This document shows positions 17,210 through 25,545 of a stretch of DNA of 41,793 nucleotides, one piece after another. The stretch lies in assembly GCF_029265375.1 (NCBI RefSeq), contig NZ_JAJUJJ010000024.1, forward strand, positions 1 through 41,793, read 5' to 3'. Origin of the DNA: Nesterenkonia sp. (GTDB taxonomy: Bacteria > Actinomycetota > Actinomycetes > Actinomycetales > Micrococcaceae). The position numbers and the translations under genes were made by a program. The notes beneath the pieces are model-generated. The model made no database searches. It was not told the DNA's origin and worked only from the letters and a program-made list of their open reading frames with translations. Numbering within the stretch: the stretch's first letter is position 1; each line of letters starts with the position of its first letter.

Positions 17210-18735
17210 TGGCATCAGAGACCCCCGGGGATGACTACACCCCCGCCGGCGACGACGACCGGCTGGCTCAGCGGCTGGCGGAGATCACCGAGGAGGAGGC
17301 CGAGGCCCGGGCTGCGGCTCTGCGCGCCGGACTGGAGGACTACGAGCTCGAGGATGAGGACGCCGCGCTGCTGCAGATCGGCGACGACGGCGAGCAGCAG
17401 ATCCCCGCTGTGCCCGCGCCGCCGGTGCTGGCCATTGTGGGCAGGCCCAATGTGGGCAAATCCACCCTGGTCAACCGCATCATCCGCTCCCGCCAAGCGG
17501 TGGTGGAGGACGTGCCCGGGGTGACCCGGGACCGGGTCTCCTACGACGCCGAATGGAACGGCCGGGACTTCACCCTGGTGGACACTGGCGGCTGGGAGGC
17601 CGACGCGAAGGGCCTGCACAAGCGGGTCGCCGAGCAGGCCGAGCTGGCCGTGGATGAGGCCGATGCGGTGATCTTCGTGCTCGACGGTCTGGTGGGCGCC
17701 ACCGCGGTGGACGAGGCCGTGGTGAAGATGCTGCGCCGGAAGAAGAAGCCGGTGCTCCTGGCGGCAAACAAGATCGACTCCTCAGCCCAGATGGCCGAGG
17801 TCTACCCGCTGTGGAACCTGGGGCTGGGGGAGCCCTACCCGATCTCTGCGCTGCACGGCACCGGCACCGGTGACCTGCTCGACGCCGCACTGAAGCACCT
17901 GCCGGAGACCGCCCAGCACGGCGGGCTGGTCCCCCTGGGCGGGCCGCGGCGCGTGGCCCTGGTGGGCCGGCCGAATGTGGGCAAGTCCTCGCTGCTGAAC
18001 AAGCTGGCCGGAGCCGACCGCGTGGTGGTGGACAACATCGCCGGAACCACCCGCGACCCGGTGGACGAACTGGTGGAGCTGGGCGGCAGCCAATGGCGGT
18101 TCGTAGACACCGCGGGTATCCGACGGCGTCAGCACATGGCCTCCGGCTCGGAGTACTACGCGATGCTGCGCACCCAGCGAGCGCTGGACAAAGCAGAGGT
18201 CGCCGTCGTGCTGCTGGCTGTCGATGAGCCGATCAGCGAGCAGGATGTGCGCATCGTCCAGATGGCCTACGACTCCGGCCGCGCCCTGGTGCTGGCCTAC
18301 AACAAATGGGACCTGCTCGATGAGGAGCGCCGCTACTACCTGGAGCGGGAGATCGAACGCGACCTGAGCCATGTCTCCTGGGCCCCGCGGGTCAATGTGT
18401 CGGCCCGCACCGGGTGGCATAAGGACAAGCTGGCACCTGCGCTGGAGACCGCACTGACCAACTGGGAGCAGCGCATCCCCACCGGCAGGCTCAACGCCTT
18501 CCTGGGGGAGCTGGTGGCCGCCCATCCGCATCCGGTGCGCGGAGGCAAGCAGCCCAGGATCCTCTTCGCCACCCAGCCGAGCACCCGGCCGCCGAAGTTC
18601 GTGCTGTTCACCACCGGGTTCCTGGATCCCGGCTACCGGAGGTTCATCACCCGCCGGCTGCGCGAGACCTTCGACTTCACCGGCACACCCATTGAGGTGC
18701 AGATGCGGGTGCGGGAGAAGCGCAAGCGCAGATAG
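17209..18735 (+). CDS. der: Ribosome assembly GTPase Der (EngA)
   Basis: A 508-residue GTPase for 50S subunit maturation. It has the diagnostic tandem G domains: the first with GRPNVGKST near residues 78-86 and NKID near 186, the second with GRPNVGKSS near 252-260 and NKWD near 365. The C-terminal KH-like domain ends in the basic [10 protein letters not shown]-type tail. An acidic N-terminal extension of about 65 residues before the first G domain is usual in actinobacterial Der. It is coupled to cmk by a one-base overlap and closes the operon, meeting the next gene stop-to-stop with 6 bases between. Confidence 0.95.
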   Translation: MASETPGDDYTPAGDDDRLAQRLAEITEEEAEARAAALRAGLEDYELEDEDAALLQIGDDGEQQIPAVPAPPVLAIVGRPNVGKSTLVNRIIRSRQAVVEDVPGVTRDRVSYDAEWNGRDFTLVDTGGWEADAKGLHKRVAEQAELAVDEADAVIFVLDGLVGATAVDEAVVKMLRRKKKPVLLAANKIDSSAQMAEVYPLWNLGLGEPYPISALHGTGTGDLLDAALKHLPETAQHGGLVPLGGPRRVALVGRPNVGKSSLLNKLAGADRVVVDNIAGTTRDPVDELVELGGSQWRFVDTAGIRRRQHMASGSEYYAMLRTQRALDKAEVAVVLLAVDEPISEQDVRIVQMAYDSGRALVLAYNKWDLLDEERRYYLEREIERDLSHVSWAPRVNVSARTGWHKDKLAPALETALTNWEQRIPTGRLNAFLGELVAAHPHPVRGGKQPRILFATQPSTRPPKFVLFTTGFLDPGYRRFITRRLRETFDFTGTPIEVQMRVREKRKRR

Positions 18736-18741
18736 CAGCGG

Positions 18742-20004
18742 TCACTGGCCGTAGAGTGCGCGCTCAATATCGCGGGTGATCGCCGCGACCGAGGTCCAGG
18801 TGGATCCGGTGCTCATGATGGAGAGCACGTAGGTGCCCTGCGGGTGACGCACTATGGCGGCATCGTGGATTCGGCCATTGATCCAGCCCGGCTTGTTCAG
18901 CACCTGGCCGGCGCTGCCGGCCGGGATGCCCTGACGGTGCACATTGGCGGCCAGCGCATTGCGCATCCGGTCGTGGCCGGCCGCGCTCATGCTCAGCTGG
19001 CCGGTCTCCAGGCGGACCAGCAGCGAGGTCAGGTCATTCGGGGAGGTCACGATCGCCCCGCCGCCCTGACCGGTGCTGCCGGCCCCGGCTGAAGCGGCAT
19101 CCGAGTAGATCTGCGTCCAGCCGATCTCCGGGCCGATGGCCTCCGGGCAGGCGTTGTCGCTGACGATGATCATGTCTTGGAAGCACTGGGCCAGACTGCG
19201 GTCTCCGACGGCGTCGTCCTCCCAGTCCATCTCTCCGGCCTCTACCTGCCGGATGATGCTGTAGGCCACAAAGAGCTTATAGGTGCTGGCGGTGACGGCG
19301 GTATCGCTGCCGTGGGTGGAGGCCCGGCGCTGCTGACCGCTGATCTCCTGCAGGCTGATGGCAATGCGCCCTGGATGCGCCTCCGCCAGCTGGCTGAGGT
19401 AGGCATTGAGGTCGCCGGTGTACTCCACGTGCGGTTCCCCTGTGGGCGGGGCGATCGGCGGGGTCTCCAACTCGGGGGCAGGCTGCGGAAGCTCCTGCTC
19501 CTGTTCCTGCTGCGCCTCGGCTTCTTCCCGGGCCAGGCGCTCGGCCTCCTCCTGCTCGGCCTGAATGCGCGCCTGCTCGGCGGTTTCACGCTCGGCAGCC
19601 TCCTGCTGGGCTGAAGCCAGCGACTCGGCCCAGGACTGAAGCTCGTCGTGGTGCTCGGCCAGGGGACCGCCCTGGCCGGGGTCCTCAGAGTCCGGGCTCT
19701 CAGAGTCTGGGTCGTCTGCGTCTGGGGCGTTCTGATCCTCTACCGTGGATCCGGCGGCCACCACGTCCTGCGGCAGGGCTTCGGCGATGCGGTCGGCCAC
19801 GGCCTCAGCTGCCTCAGACATGGTGATCTCAGCAGTCTCTCCGGCCGCCGCCGGTGCGGCGTGCACGGCGGAGACCGGCAGTACGGAGCCGGGCTCGGGG
19901 GAGCCGAACGGGTTGGGTGCGCAGCCGGTGATCAGCAGGGCGGCGGTCAAGGCCGCCACAGAGGTGCCGGGCGCACCCGCTGTCAGGGGAAGGCGCGGGC
20001 GCAT
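18742..20004 (-). CDS. Beta-lactamase-like serine hydrolase lipoprotein
   Basis: A 420-residue exported lipoprotein. The signal helix ends in the lipobox LITGC with Cys28. Residues about 50-190 are acidic and contain a glutamate/alanine-rich coiled coil (about 130-170). The catalytic domain follows (about 195-420) with the class A beta-lactamase/PBP signature residues: STYK at 240-243 (Ser240 nucleophile), SDN at 282-284 and, in place of KTG, KPG at 371-373. It could be a penicillin-interacting hydrolase or a cell-wall protein that only resembles a beta-lactamase. Resistance should not be assumed, since the KTG change and the missing Glu166 loop evidence leave activity open. Monocistronic, convergent with der. 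Confidence 0.8.
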   Translation of the reverse strand: MRPRLPLTAGAPGTSVAALTAALLITGCAPNPFGSPEPGSVLPVSAVHAAPAAAGETAEITMSEAAEAVADRIAEALPQDVVAAGSTVEDQNAPDADDPDSESPDSEDPGQGGPLAEHHDELQSWAESLASAQQEAAERETAEQARIQAEQEEAERLAREEAEAQQEQEQELPQPAPELETPPIAPPTGEPHVEYTGDLNAYLSQLAEAHPGRIAISLQEISGQQRRASTHGSDTAVTASTYKLFVAYSIIRQVEAGEMDWEDDAVGDRSLAQCFQDMIIVSDNACPEAIGPEIGWTQIYSDAASAGAGSTGQGGGAIVTSPNDLTSLLVRLETGQLSMSAAGHDRMRNALAANVHRQGIPAGSAGQVLNKPGWINGRIHDAAIVRHPQGTYVLSIMSTGSTWTSVAAITRDIERALYGQ

Positions 20005-20134
20005 GATCCCGATGCTAGGGGGAGCAGTCGCCGATCACCGGTATTTGGACACACCCAGGCTGGTCACAGTTTGGTCACAGGTTTCGGTGACGCGGTTGGC
20101 ATTCCTGGATGCGACGCAGCGTCTCGGGATGATG

Positions 20135-20140
20135 TAGACT
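20135..20140 (+). promoter_or_regulatory. -10 element upstream of tRNA-Pro
   Basis: TAGACT lies 48 bp before the tRNA and would start transcription near 20147. No clear -35 is visible at the usual distance. The surrounding 17 bases also occur at the tgt promoter (20134-20150 matches the complement of 24320-24336). Confidence 0.4.
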
Positions 20141-20188
20141 GTTCCGGTGCTTCGGCCGGGATCGCTCCGGCGCACAGAGGCATGATCA

Positions 20189-20265
20189 CGGGCTATAGCG
20201 CAGCTTGGTAGCGCGTCCGTCTGGGGGACGGAAGGTCGTCGGTTCAAATCCGGCTAGCCCGACCA
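20189..20265 (+). tRNA. tRNA-Pro (anticodon GGG)
   Basis: The 77-base gene folds into a full cloverleaf. The acceptor stem CGGGCTA pairs with TAGCCCG (20255-20261), followed by discriminator A and an encoded CCA. The anticodon loop CTGGGGG gives GGG, and GGTTCAAATCC forms the T arm. The first base pair C1-G72 is typical of bacterial tRNA-Pro. Confidence 0.97.
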
Positions 20266-20498
20266 CGATTCGATTACTCAATCTGCGCGTACACGAAAGA
20301 GCCCGATGGTGGTTCGAGTCGCGTCTTGCTGCGCAGTTCGCTGGGTGCCGTGACGATCGGCTCACTACCAGTGTTGCTTCTGGCTTTCAGTCGACCATCG
20401 CCCGAGCGTTGCCCGAGATCTGCAGGCCCCGTCTGTCCACGCGGCCGCCAACGCGCACCGGCGAGTTCAGCAGGAGCCTGCGCCCTGCAGCCTCAGAG

Positions 20499-20822
20499 TC
20501 AGCCCGTCTGTGCGGTGCGCACTCCGGAGACCTTGCTGCGCGGCAGCTTCCCGGCGCGGGGGTGCCCGTGGAGCTCATCACCGGTGACGACGACGTCGAA
20601 GGACAGGTTCAGGCGCATGGGCTTGGTGATCTTCTGGTCCCAGGTGACCCGTTCGCCGTCGGGATGGTCTTCGACCGCGATGTTCTGCAGCGTCAGCTCC
20701 TCGCCGGCCCCGGAGGCGGCGCCGGTGTGACCCTCAGGCGTCCCGGTGAAGACGTAGTCGGCCTCGATCGAGCCGATGGGGGTCTTCATTGTGAAGTGCC
20801 AGGTACCAGAGATGATGCTCAT
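20499..20822 (-). CDS. Conserved small protein of unknown function
   Basis: A 107-residue protein without a signal or membrane segment. It looks like a small all-beta domain: ISGTWHFTMKTPIGS at the start, a repeat of short strands, then KPMRLNLSFDVVVTGDELHGH and the closing PRAGKLPRSKVSGVR. I recall similar small proteins in actinobacteria and proteobacteria, always uncharacterised, that resemble a lipocalin-like strand pattern. Its ATG overlaps the stop of the DJ-1-like gene by 4 bases, so the two are probably translated together. No function is proposed. Confidence 0.75.
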   Translation of the reverse strand: MSIISGTWHFTMKTPIGSIEADYVFTGTPEGHTGAASGAGEELTLQNIAVEDHPDGERVTWDQKITKPMRLNLSFDVVVTGDELHGHPRAGKLPRSKVSGVRTAQTG

Positions 20823-21550
20823 GCAGAGTGCGCCTTTGCAGCAGTGGTGGTCCAGACGGTGCCGCGGCGTTCGTATTCGAACAGCTTCTCCACCTCGTGG
20901 GCGATATGCGGTCCGAACTCGCGCGCCAGCAGGTAGAGGGCCGCATCCAGCCCTGAGGTGACCCCGCCTGCGGAGATGAGATCGCCGTCGTCGACCCCGC
21001 GGGCGCGGACCACCTCCGTTCCGGTGGCCTCCAACAGATCCTGACCCAACACGTGGGTGGTGGCCGTGCGGCCCTCAAGCAGCCCTGCCATGGCCAGTGC
21101 CAGGCCGCCGCCGCGGACGGTGACCACGGTGACCTGCGGGTTGGCCAGAGCCTGGCGCATCGCCTCGGCAGCCGAGCTCTGGGCGAAACGAGACAGCAGC
21201 ACCGGGATGGTCTCATCGCCGGCGTCGGGATCACCCTCCACCGAGCCGGCGGCACCGGCCACAAAGATATAGCCGGGCAGCTCAGGGTCCAGAGCGGCGG
21301 TGGCCTCCAGGCTGATTCCCGGTGTGCCGGAGGTGACCATGCGGGGGCCCTCGGCGGTGACCATGCGCAGCTGAAGGCCGCCGCCCATGGCATCGCTGCC
21401 TGCGATGAGGACCTCATAGGGGGCGACGACGTCGAGCGGGTCGAACCCGTCGAAGAGTACGAACTGCGCCGTGGGAGCGGCGGTATGGGTATCAGGAATG
21501 TCTCCATTCTCCCCGGCAGCAGGCGCAGCCTCCACTGGCGGGACTGCCAT
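20819..21550 (-). CDS. DJ-1/PfpI-like protein lacking the nucleophile cysteine
   Basis: A 243-residue protein of the DJ-1/PfpI class I glutamine amidotransferase-like superfamily, closest in pattern to the isonitrile hydratase/AraC-N-terminal group: AQFVLFDGFDPLDVVAPYEVL at residues 28-48 (split: FVLFDGFDPLDVV) and AGLLEGRTATTHV at 155-167. In active relatives the elbow before this reads VCTGA; here it is VRGGG, putting Arg146 where the cysteine should be. A non-catalytic or altered function is likely. The ATG at 21550 is chosen because recognisable homology begins soon after it, but no good Shine-Dalgarno is close, so the start is uncertain. It is coupled to the small gene at 20499-20822. 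Confidence 0.75.
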   Translation of the reverse strand: MAVPPVEAAPAAGENGDIPDTHTAAPTAQFVLFDGFDPLDVVAPYEVLIAGSDAMGGGLQLRMVTAEGPRMVTSGTPGISLEATAALDPELPGYIFVAGAAGSVEGDPDAGDETIPVLLSRFAQSSAAEAMRQALANPQVTVVTVRGGGLALAMAGLLEGRTATTHVLGQDLLEATGTEVVRARGVDDGDLISAGGVTSGLDAALYLLAREFGPHIAHEVEKLFEYERRGTVWTTTAAKAHSA

Positions 21551-21734
21551 GAATACCGCAGGAACTTCTCCGGGCGGTGCTGAGCAGGGTCTCCCGATGC
21601 GGTACAGCTCACACACCTGTGCCTCGATATGCCTCTGACCTGGGGTTTTGTGGAACAGAAGCCCTCGACGGCGGCCCCGGCGAGACTCTAATGTGGCTGC
21701 TGTGTAGGCCGGCTTCGGCTCAGGCTCGCCGGCC

Positions 21735-21950
21735 ATGGCCAAGACGCTGATCCTGGTGGTCGGGGCCATGTATGTCCTGTTGGGACTGGTGGCCCTGGCC
21801 GATCCTGAGTTCTTCGGCATCCTGCCCACCGGGTTCACAGGCTTCGACATCGGCTTCCACCTGGTGGTGGGCATCGCCGCTGTGGTGATCGCCTTCATCC
21901 CCAGCGCACCGGCGAGAAGATCGCCGGCTGAACCGGACAGCACCGGCTGA
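21735..21950 (+). CDS. Small membrane protein, DUF4383-like
   Basis: A 71-residue protein with two predicted membrane helices: TLILVVGAMYVLLGLVALA (residues 4-22) and GFHLVVGIAAVVIAFIPSA (about 40-58), joined by a loop with FGILPTG and followed by a basic tail. The arrangement, with two Gly-rich helices and a conserved N-terminal AxTxxxxxGxxYVLLG-like start, resembles half of a DUF4383 protein. No ribosome binding site stands out and it is divergent from the DJ-1-like gene. Real but functionally unassigned. Confidence 0.55.
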   Translation: MAKTLILVVGAMYVLLGLVALADPEFFGILPTGFTGFDIGFHLVVGIAAVVIAFIPSAPARRSPAEPDSTG

Positions 21951-21986
21951 TCCAGGCTGATCCGCTGCGCCCGGCGGCGGGCTGGT

Positions 21987-21992
21987 TAGCAT
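21987..21992 (+). promoter_or_regulatory. -10 element for leaderless D-hydroxyacid dehydrogenase
   Basis: TAGCAT ends 6 nt before the ATG at 21999. No Shine-Dalgarno sequence is found between them and no clear -35 is seen. Confidence 0.4.
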
Positions 21993-21998
21993 GAGACT

Positions 21999-22976
21999 AT
22001 GAGCGACGCCTCGCACGTCTATATCACCCGCCCGCTGCCGGACCAGGTGCTGGCCCCCTTCGAGGACCAGCTGCCGGTGCCGCTGCAGATCCATCACCGC
22101 GCCGAGTTCCCGCCGAACCGGGAGGAGCTGCTGGCCGGTGTCTCCGGGGCTGTTGGGGTGCTCAGCATGGTCACGGATCGGATCGACGGCGAGGTGCTCG
22201 ACGCCGCCGGCGATCAGTTGAAGATCGTGGCCAATATGGGGGTCGGCTACGACAATATCGACCTCGACGCCGCGGCCGAACGCTCCGTGGTGGTCACCAA
22301 CACCCCAGGGGTGCTGGATGAGACGGTGGCGGATCTGGCGCTGGCGCTGATCCTGGCCACAGTCCGTCGCGTGGCCGAAGGAGACCGGTTCATCCGCACC
22401 GGCAAGGAGTGGATCTGGGGACCTCAGGAGTATGTGGGCCTGGACGTCTCCGCCGGCGCAGTGCTGGGGATCGTGGGCCTGGGGCGCATCGGCATGGCCA
22501 CCGCCCGCCGCGCGGCGGCCTTCGGCATGCGGATCCTGGCCACCGGCAGCCGGGCCGACAGTGAGGAGGCGCGTGAGCTGGGAGTCCAGCCAGCAGGTTT
22601 GGATGAGCTGCTGGCCAGCAGCGATGTGGTCAGCCTGCACTGCCCGCTGAAGCCGGAGACCCACCACCTGATCGGCGCGGACCAGCTGGCCGCCATGAAG
22701 CCCGGCAGCTATCTGATCAACACCGCCCGCGGACCCCTGGTGGACGAGGAGGCGCTCGCCGACGCGCTGGAGGCCGGCCATCTGGCCGGTGCTGGGCTGG
22801 ACGTCCACGAGCATGAACCGCAGGTCAACCAGCGGCTGGCGCGCAGGGAGAACGTGGTGGTGTTGCCGCATATCGGCTCAGCCGGTGATGTCACCCGCCG
22901 CCGGATGGCCACCCTCGCGCTGGAGAATCTCACCGCCGTGCTGGGCGGCAAGGCCCCGATCACCCCGGTGGGGTGA
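21999..22976 (+). CDS. D-2-hydroxyacid dehydrogenase (glyoxylate/hydroxypyruvate reductase type)
   Basis: A 325-residue NAD(P)H-dependent dehydrogenase that interconverts 2-keto acids and D-2-hydroxyacids. The Rossmann loop GLGRIG is at residues 160-165. The catalytic triad is Arg244 in NTARGPLV, Glu273 in DVHEHEP and His291 in LPHIGSA. TGSRADS after the second strand of the nucleotide fold carries Ser-Arg, a pattern common in NADPH-using glyoxylate reductases, so that activity is the best guess. It is monocistronic and convergent with tgt, with 6 bases between stops. Other substrates (hydroxypyruvate, phenylpyruvate) remain possible. Confidence 0.88.
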   Translation: MSDASHVYITRPLPDQVLAPFEDQLPVPLQIHHRAEFPPNREELLAGVSGAVGVLSMVTDRIDGEVLDAAGDQLKIVANMGVGYDNIDLDAAAERSVVVTNTPGVLDETVADLALALILATVRRVAEGDRFIRTGKEWIWGPQEYVGLDVSAGAVLGIVGLGRIGMATARRAAAFGMRILATGSRADSEEARELGVQPAGLDELLASSDVVSLHCPLKPETHHLIGADQLAAMKPGSYLINTARGPLVDEEALADALEAGHLAGAGLDVHEHEPQVNQRLARRENVVVLPHIGSAGDVTRRRMATLALENLTAVLGGKAPITPVG

Positions 22977-22982
22977 AGCGGC

Positions 22983-24323
22983 TCAGCCGCGGCGGCCCTG
23001 GTAGCGGGTCAGCGCCTGGTCACGGAACTCGTAGAACCGGCCGTCCTGTATCGACTCGCGGATCTGGTCCACCAGCGTCACTGTGTAGTACTCGTTGTGG
23101 ATGGTGCACAGCGTGGAGTAGAGCATCTCCTTGGCCTTGAACAGGTGATGCAGATACGCCTTGGAATAGTGCTGGCAGGTATAGCAGCCGCAGCCGTCCT
23201 GGATGGGGGAGAAGTCCTTCTTGAACTTGGCCTGCGGAATATTGAAGTACCCGTCCGGGGTGTAGACCCGGCCGTTGCGGGCCACCCGTGAGGGCTGGAC
23301 GCAGTCGAAGGTGTCGGCGCCGTTCTCGATGGCGGTGAAGAAGTCCTCCGGCTCAGAGATTCCCAGCAGATGCCGCGGCTTGTTCTCCGGCAGCTCCTGG
23401 CTGACCCAGCCGACGATGACGCCCAGGTTCTCCTTCTCCAGGGCCCCGCCGATGCCGAAGCCGTCGAAGCTGTGCCCGGCGACCTCCATCGCGCCTAGGT
23501 CCTGGGCGGCTTTGCGGCGCAGATCCTCATACTGGGCGCCCTGCAGCACGCCGAACAGCGCCTGATACGGCCGGTGGCTGCGCTGCTGGGTCAGTTCCGC
23601 GTGGGCCGCCAGGCAGCGCTCGGCCCACAGCCGGGTGCGCTCCAGCGACTCCTCCTGATAGGCGCGGGTGTTGAACAGGGTGGTCAGCTCGTCGAAGGCG
23701 AAGATGATGTCCGCACCGATCTCATGCTGCAGCTTCATGGAGATCTCCGGGGTGAACCGGTGCTCGGTGCCGTCAATATGGGAGCGGAAGGTCACGCCGT
23801 CGTCGTCGACGAACGCCCGGCGCTCATGCTCCGGCGCCACGGCGGTGTCATCGGCCACCCGCGAGGAGTCCATGGAGATCGTCTTCTTGAACCCCACTCC
23901 CAGGCTCATCACCTGGAAGCCGCCGGAGTCGGTGAAGGTGGGGCCGGGCCAGTTCATGAACGCACCCAGACCGCCGGCGGCATCGAGCACATCGGTGCCC
24001 GGCTGCAGGTTCAGGTGGTAGGCGTTGGCCAGCACCGCCTGGGCGCCCAGCTCGCTCATCTCCTCAGGACGCACCGCCTTGACGGTGGCCTTGGTGGCTA
24101 CCGGGATGAACGCGGGGGTCTGGATGGTGCCGTGGGGAGTGGTGATGGTGCCGGTGCGGCCCAGTCCGCCGTCGATCCGGTGGTGGACCTGGAAGCCGAA
24201 GCTCTCCGGTGAGCTCTGCGGATGCGGCTGCGGCACGGTGCGGCCGCGATCGCCGGGACTCTGGGCAGTCTCGGGGGCCGCGGGGCGGGTCTCTGCGGGG
24301 GCGGGGGTGGTCTCTCCAGGCAC
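22983..24323 (-). CDS. tgt: tRNA-guanine transglycosylase
   Basis: A 446-residue TGT that exchanges guanine 34 for a queuosine precursor in GUN tRNAs. After a variable 45-residue tail comes the barrel with catalytic Asp132 in FTDSGGFQVMSL. The zinc site is CGCYTCQHYSKAYLHH-type (C-x-C-x2-C plus a distant His). The bacterial FDECxxYP segment is replaced by FDELTTL, a form I associate with actinobacterial enzymes, so substrate choice (preQ1 or a salvaged base) may differ. No queuosine synthesis genes are in the window. It begins with GTG 6 nt after TAGACT, implying a leaderless message back-to-back with the YeiH gene. Confidence 0.9.
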   Translation of the reverse strand: MPGETTPAPAETRPAAPETAQSPGDRGRTVPQPHPQSSPESFGFQVHHRIDGGLGRTGTITTPHGTIQTPAFIPVATKATVKAVRPEEMSELGAQAVLANAYHLNLQPGTDVLDAAGGLGAFMNWPGPTFTDSGGFQVMSLGVGFKKTISMDSSRVADDTAVAPEHERRAFVDDDGVTFRSHIDGTEHRFTPEISMKLQHEIGADIIFAFDELTTLFNTRAYQEESLERTRLWAERCLAAHAELTQQRSHRPYQALFGVLQGAQYEDLRRKAAQDLGAMEVAGHSFDGFGIGGALEKENLGVIVGWVSQELPENKPRHLLGISEPEDFFTAIENGADTFDCVQPSRVARNGRVYTPDGYFNIPQAKFKKDFSPIQDGCGCYTCQHYSKAYLHHLFKAKEMLYSTLCTIHNEYYTVTLVDQIRESIQDGRFYEFRDQALTRYQGRRG

Positions 24324-24329
24324 CGGAAC

Positions 24330-24354
24330 AGTCTACGACGCCGGTGGATATGCT
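24330..24354. promoter_or_regulatory. Divergent leaderless promoters of tgt and yeiH
   Basis: On the minus strand TAGACT (24335-24330) ends 6 nt before the tgt GTG at 24323. On the plus strand TATGCT (24349-24354) ends 6 nt before the yeiH GTG at 24361. The whole intergenic region is 37 bp and the two -10 elements lie 13 bp apart, so each promoter's -35 region must overlap the other's -10 or coding start. Confidence 0.5.
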
Positions 24355-24360
24355 GAACCG

Positions 24361-25413
24361 GTGCCCGATACTCCTCGACGCCGATTCGACCCTGAACAGC
24401 TGATCAGCCGCGGCTACGCGATCCTGCCCGGAGCAGCCCTGGCGCTGGTGATCGGTGCGGCCTCCCACCGGCTGCTGGCTGAGTGGATCCCGGTCTCCAG
24501 CCTGCTGATCGCCCTGGTCGCAGGCATGCTGCTGCGCACTGCCGGCTGGGTGCCCTGGTGGGGTGAGGAGGGGCTGAAGTGGTCGGCCAAGCTGCCGCTG
24601 CGGGTCGGCATCGTGCTGCTGGGCCTGCAGCTGGCGATGGCGGAGATCCTCAGCCTGGGCTGGGAGGTGCTGGTGATCGTGGTGGCCACCACCGCGGTGA
24701 CCTTTGTGCTGATGCGGGTGATCGGGCCGCTGCTGCGGGCTGATGCCACCACCGCCGCGCTGCTGGCCACCGGAACCTCCATCTGCGGAGCCTCAGCGGT
24801 GGCTGCGGCGGCTGCGGTACTGGACCGCGGGGACGGTCACGACCGGCAGGGCCGCCCCTTGGCGTCGGCGGCGGCTGCCGCGCTGGCGGTGGTGACCCTG
24901 TGCGGGACCGTGGCGATGGTCGCGCTGCCGCTGGCCAGTTCAGCTCTGGGCCTGGGGGAGCGGGAGGCCGGAGTGTGGATCGGGGCCAGTGTGCATGAAG
25001 TGGCCCAGGTGGTGGCCGCCGGCGGAATGGTGGGAGCCACCGCCCTGGCCGTGGCCACTGTGGTGAAGCTGGCCCGGGTGGTGCTGTTGGCACCGGCGGT
25101 GCTCGGCCTCAGAGTGGGACTGCCGCGGACAGACACAGCCGAGGGCGCAGCCCGCCCGCCGCTGATCCCGTGGTTCGTGATCGGGTTCCTGGCCGCCGTC
25201 GTGCTCAACTCCCTTGTCACGATCCCGGCGGACACGGCAGATCTCATAGGCCAGATCACCACCATGCTGCTGACCATTGCCATGGCAGGGGTCGGCACTG
25301 CAGTGAACCTGCGCACCCTGGGCTCCACCGCCGGGCCGGCACTGCTGCTGGGGGCCGTCGGAAGTCTCATCGCCGCCGGCACTGCGCTTGCCGGGGTGGC
25401 CCTTCTGCTCTGA
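24361..25413 (+). CDS. YeiH/UPF0324-family membrane transporter
   Basis: A 350-residue polytopic membrane protein with about ten hydrophobic segments. Family marks are LPLRVGIVLLGLQL near residue 78, TGTSICGASAVAAAAAVLD near 138, and ASVHEVAQVVAAGGMVG near 210. The YeiH family (also called PSE, putative sulfate exporter) includes proteins linked to sulfonate or taurine use, but the substrate is not proved for most members. The start is the GTG at 24361, matched to a -10 hexamer 6 nt upstream. It lies between tgt, with which it shares the intergenic region, and the gltS-like gene 132 bp downstream. Confidence 0.85.
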   Translation: MPDTPRRRFDPEQLISRGYAILPGAALALVIGAASHRLLAEWIPVSSLLIALVAGMLLRTAGWVPWWGEEGLKWSAKLPLRVGIVLLGLQLAMAEILSLGWEVLVIVVATTAVTFVLMRVIGPLLRADATTAALLATGTSICGASAVAAAAAVLDRGDGHDRQGRPLASAAAAALAVVTLCGTVAMVALPLASSALGLGEREAGVWIGASVHEVAQVVAAGGMVGATALAVATVVKLARVVLLAPAVLGLRVGLPRTDTAEGAARPPLIPWFVIGFLAAVVLNSLVTIPADTADLIGQITTMLLTIAMAGVGTAVNLRTLGSTAGPALLLGAVGSLIAAGTALAGVALLL

Positions 25414-25545
25414 GACGCCTGTTGGAGTTCAGACTTCTTTGAGGCTGCTGCCAGCTTCCACCGATGGTTGGTGGGTACCTTCAGCCGGGCCGACCGCATC
25501 CGCGGCGACCCGCCGTGACCTGCAGGAACCCGGAGGAAAGCAGCT

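Noticed and set aside
25414-25545. Possible T-box or other riboswitch before gltS (a GGTGGGTACC stretch)
   Set aside because: The T-box core TGGNACCGCG and specifier stem are not present, and no alternative terminator with a T-run is seen.
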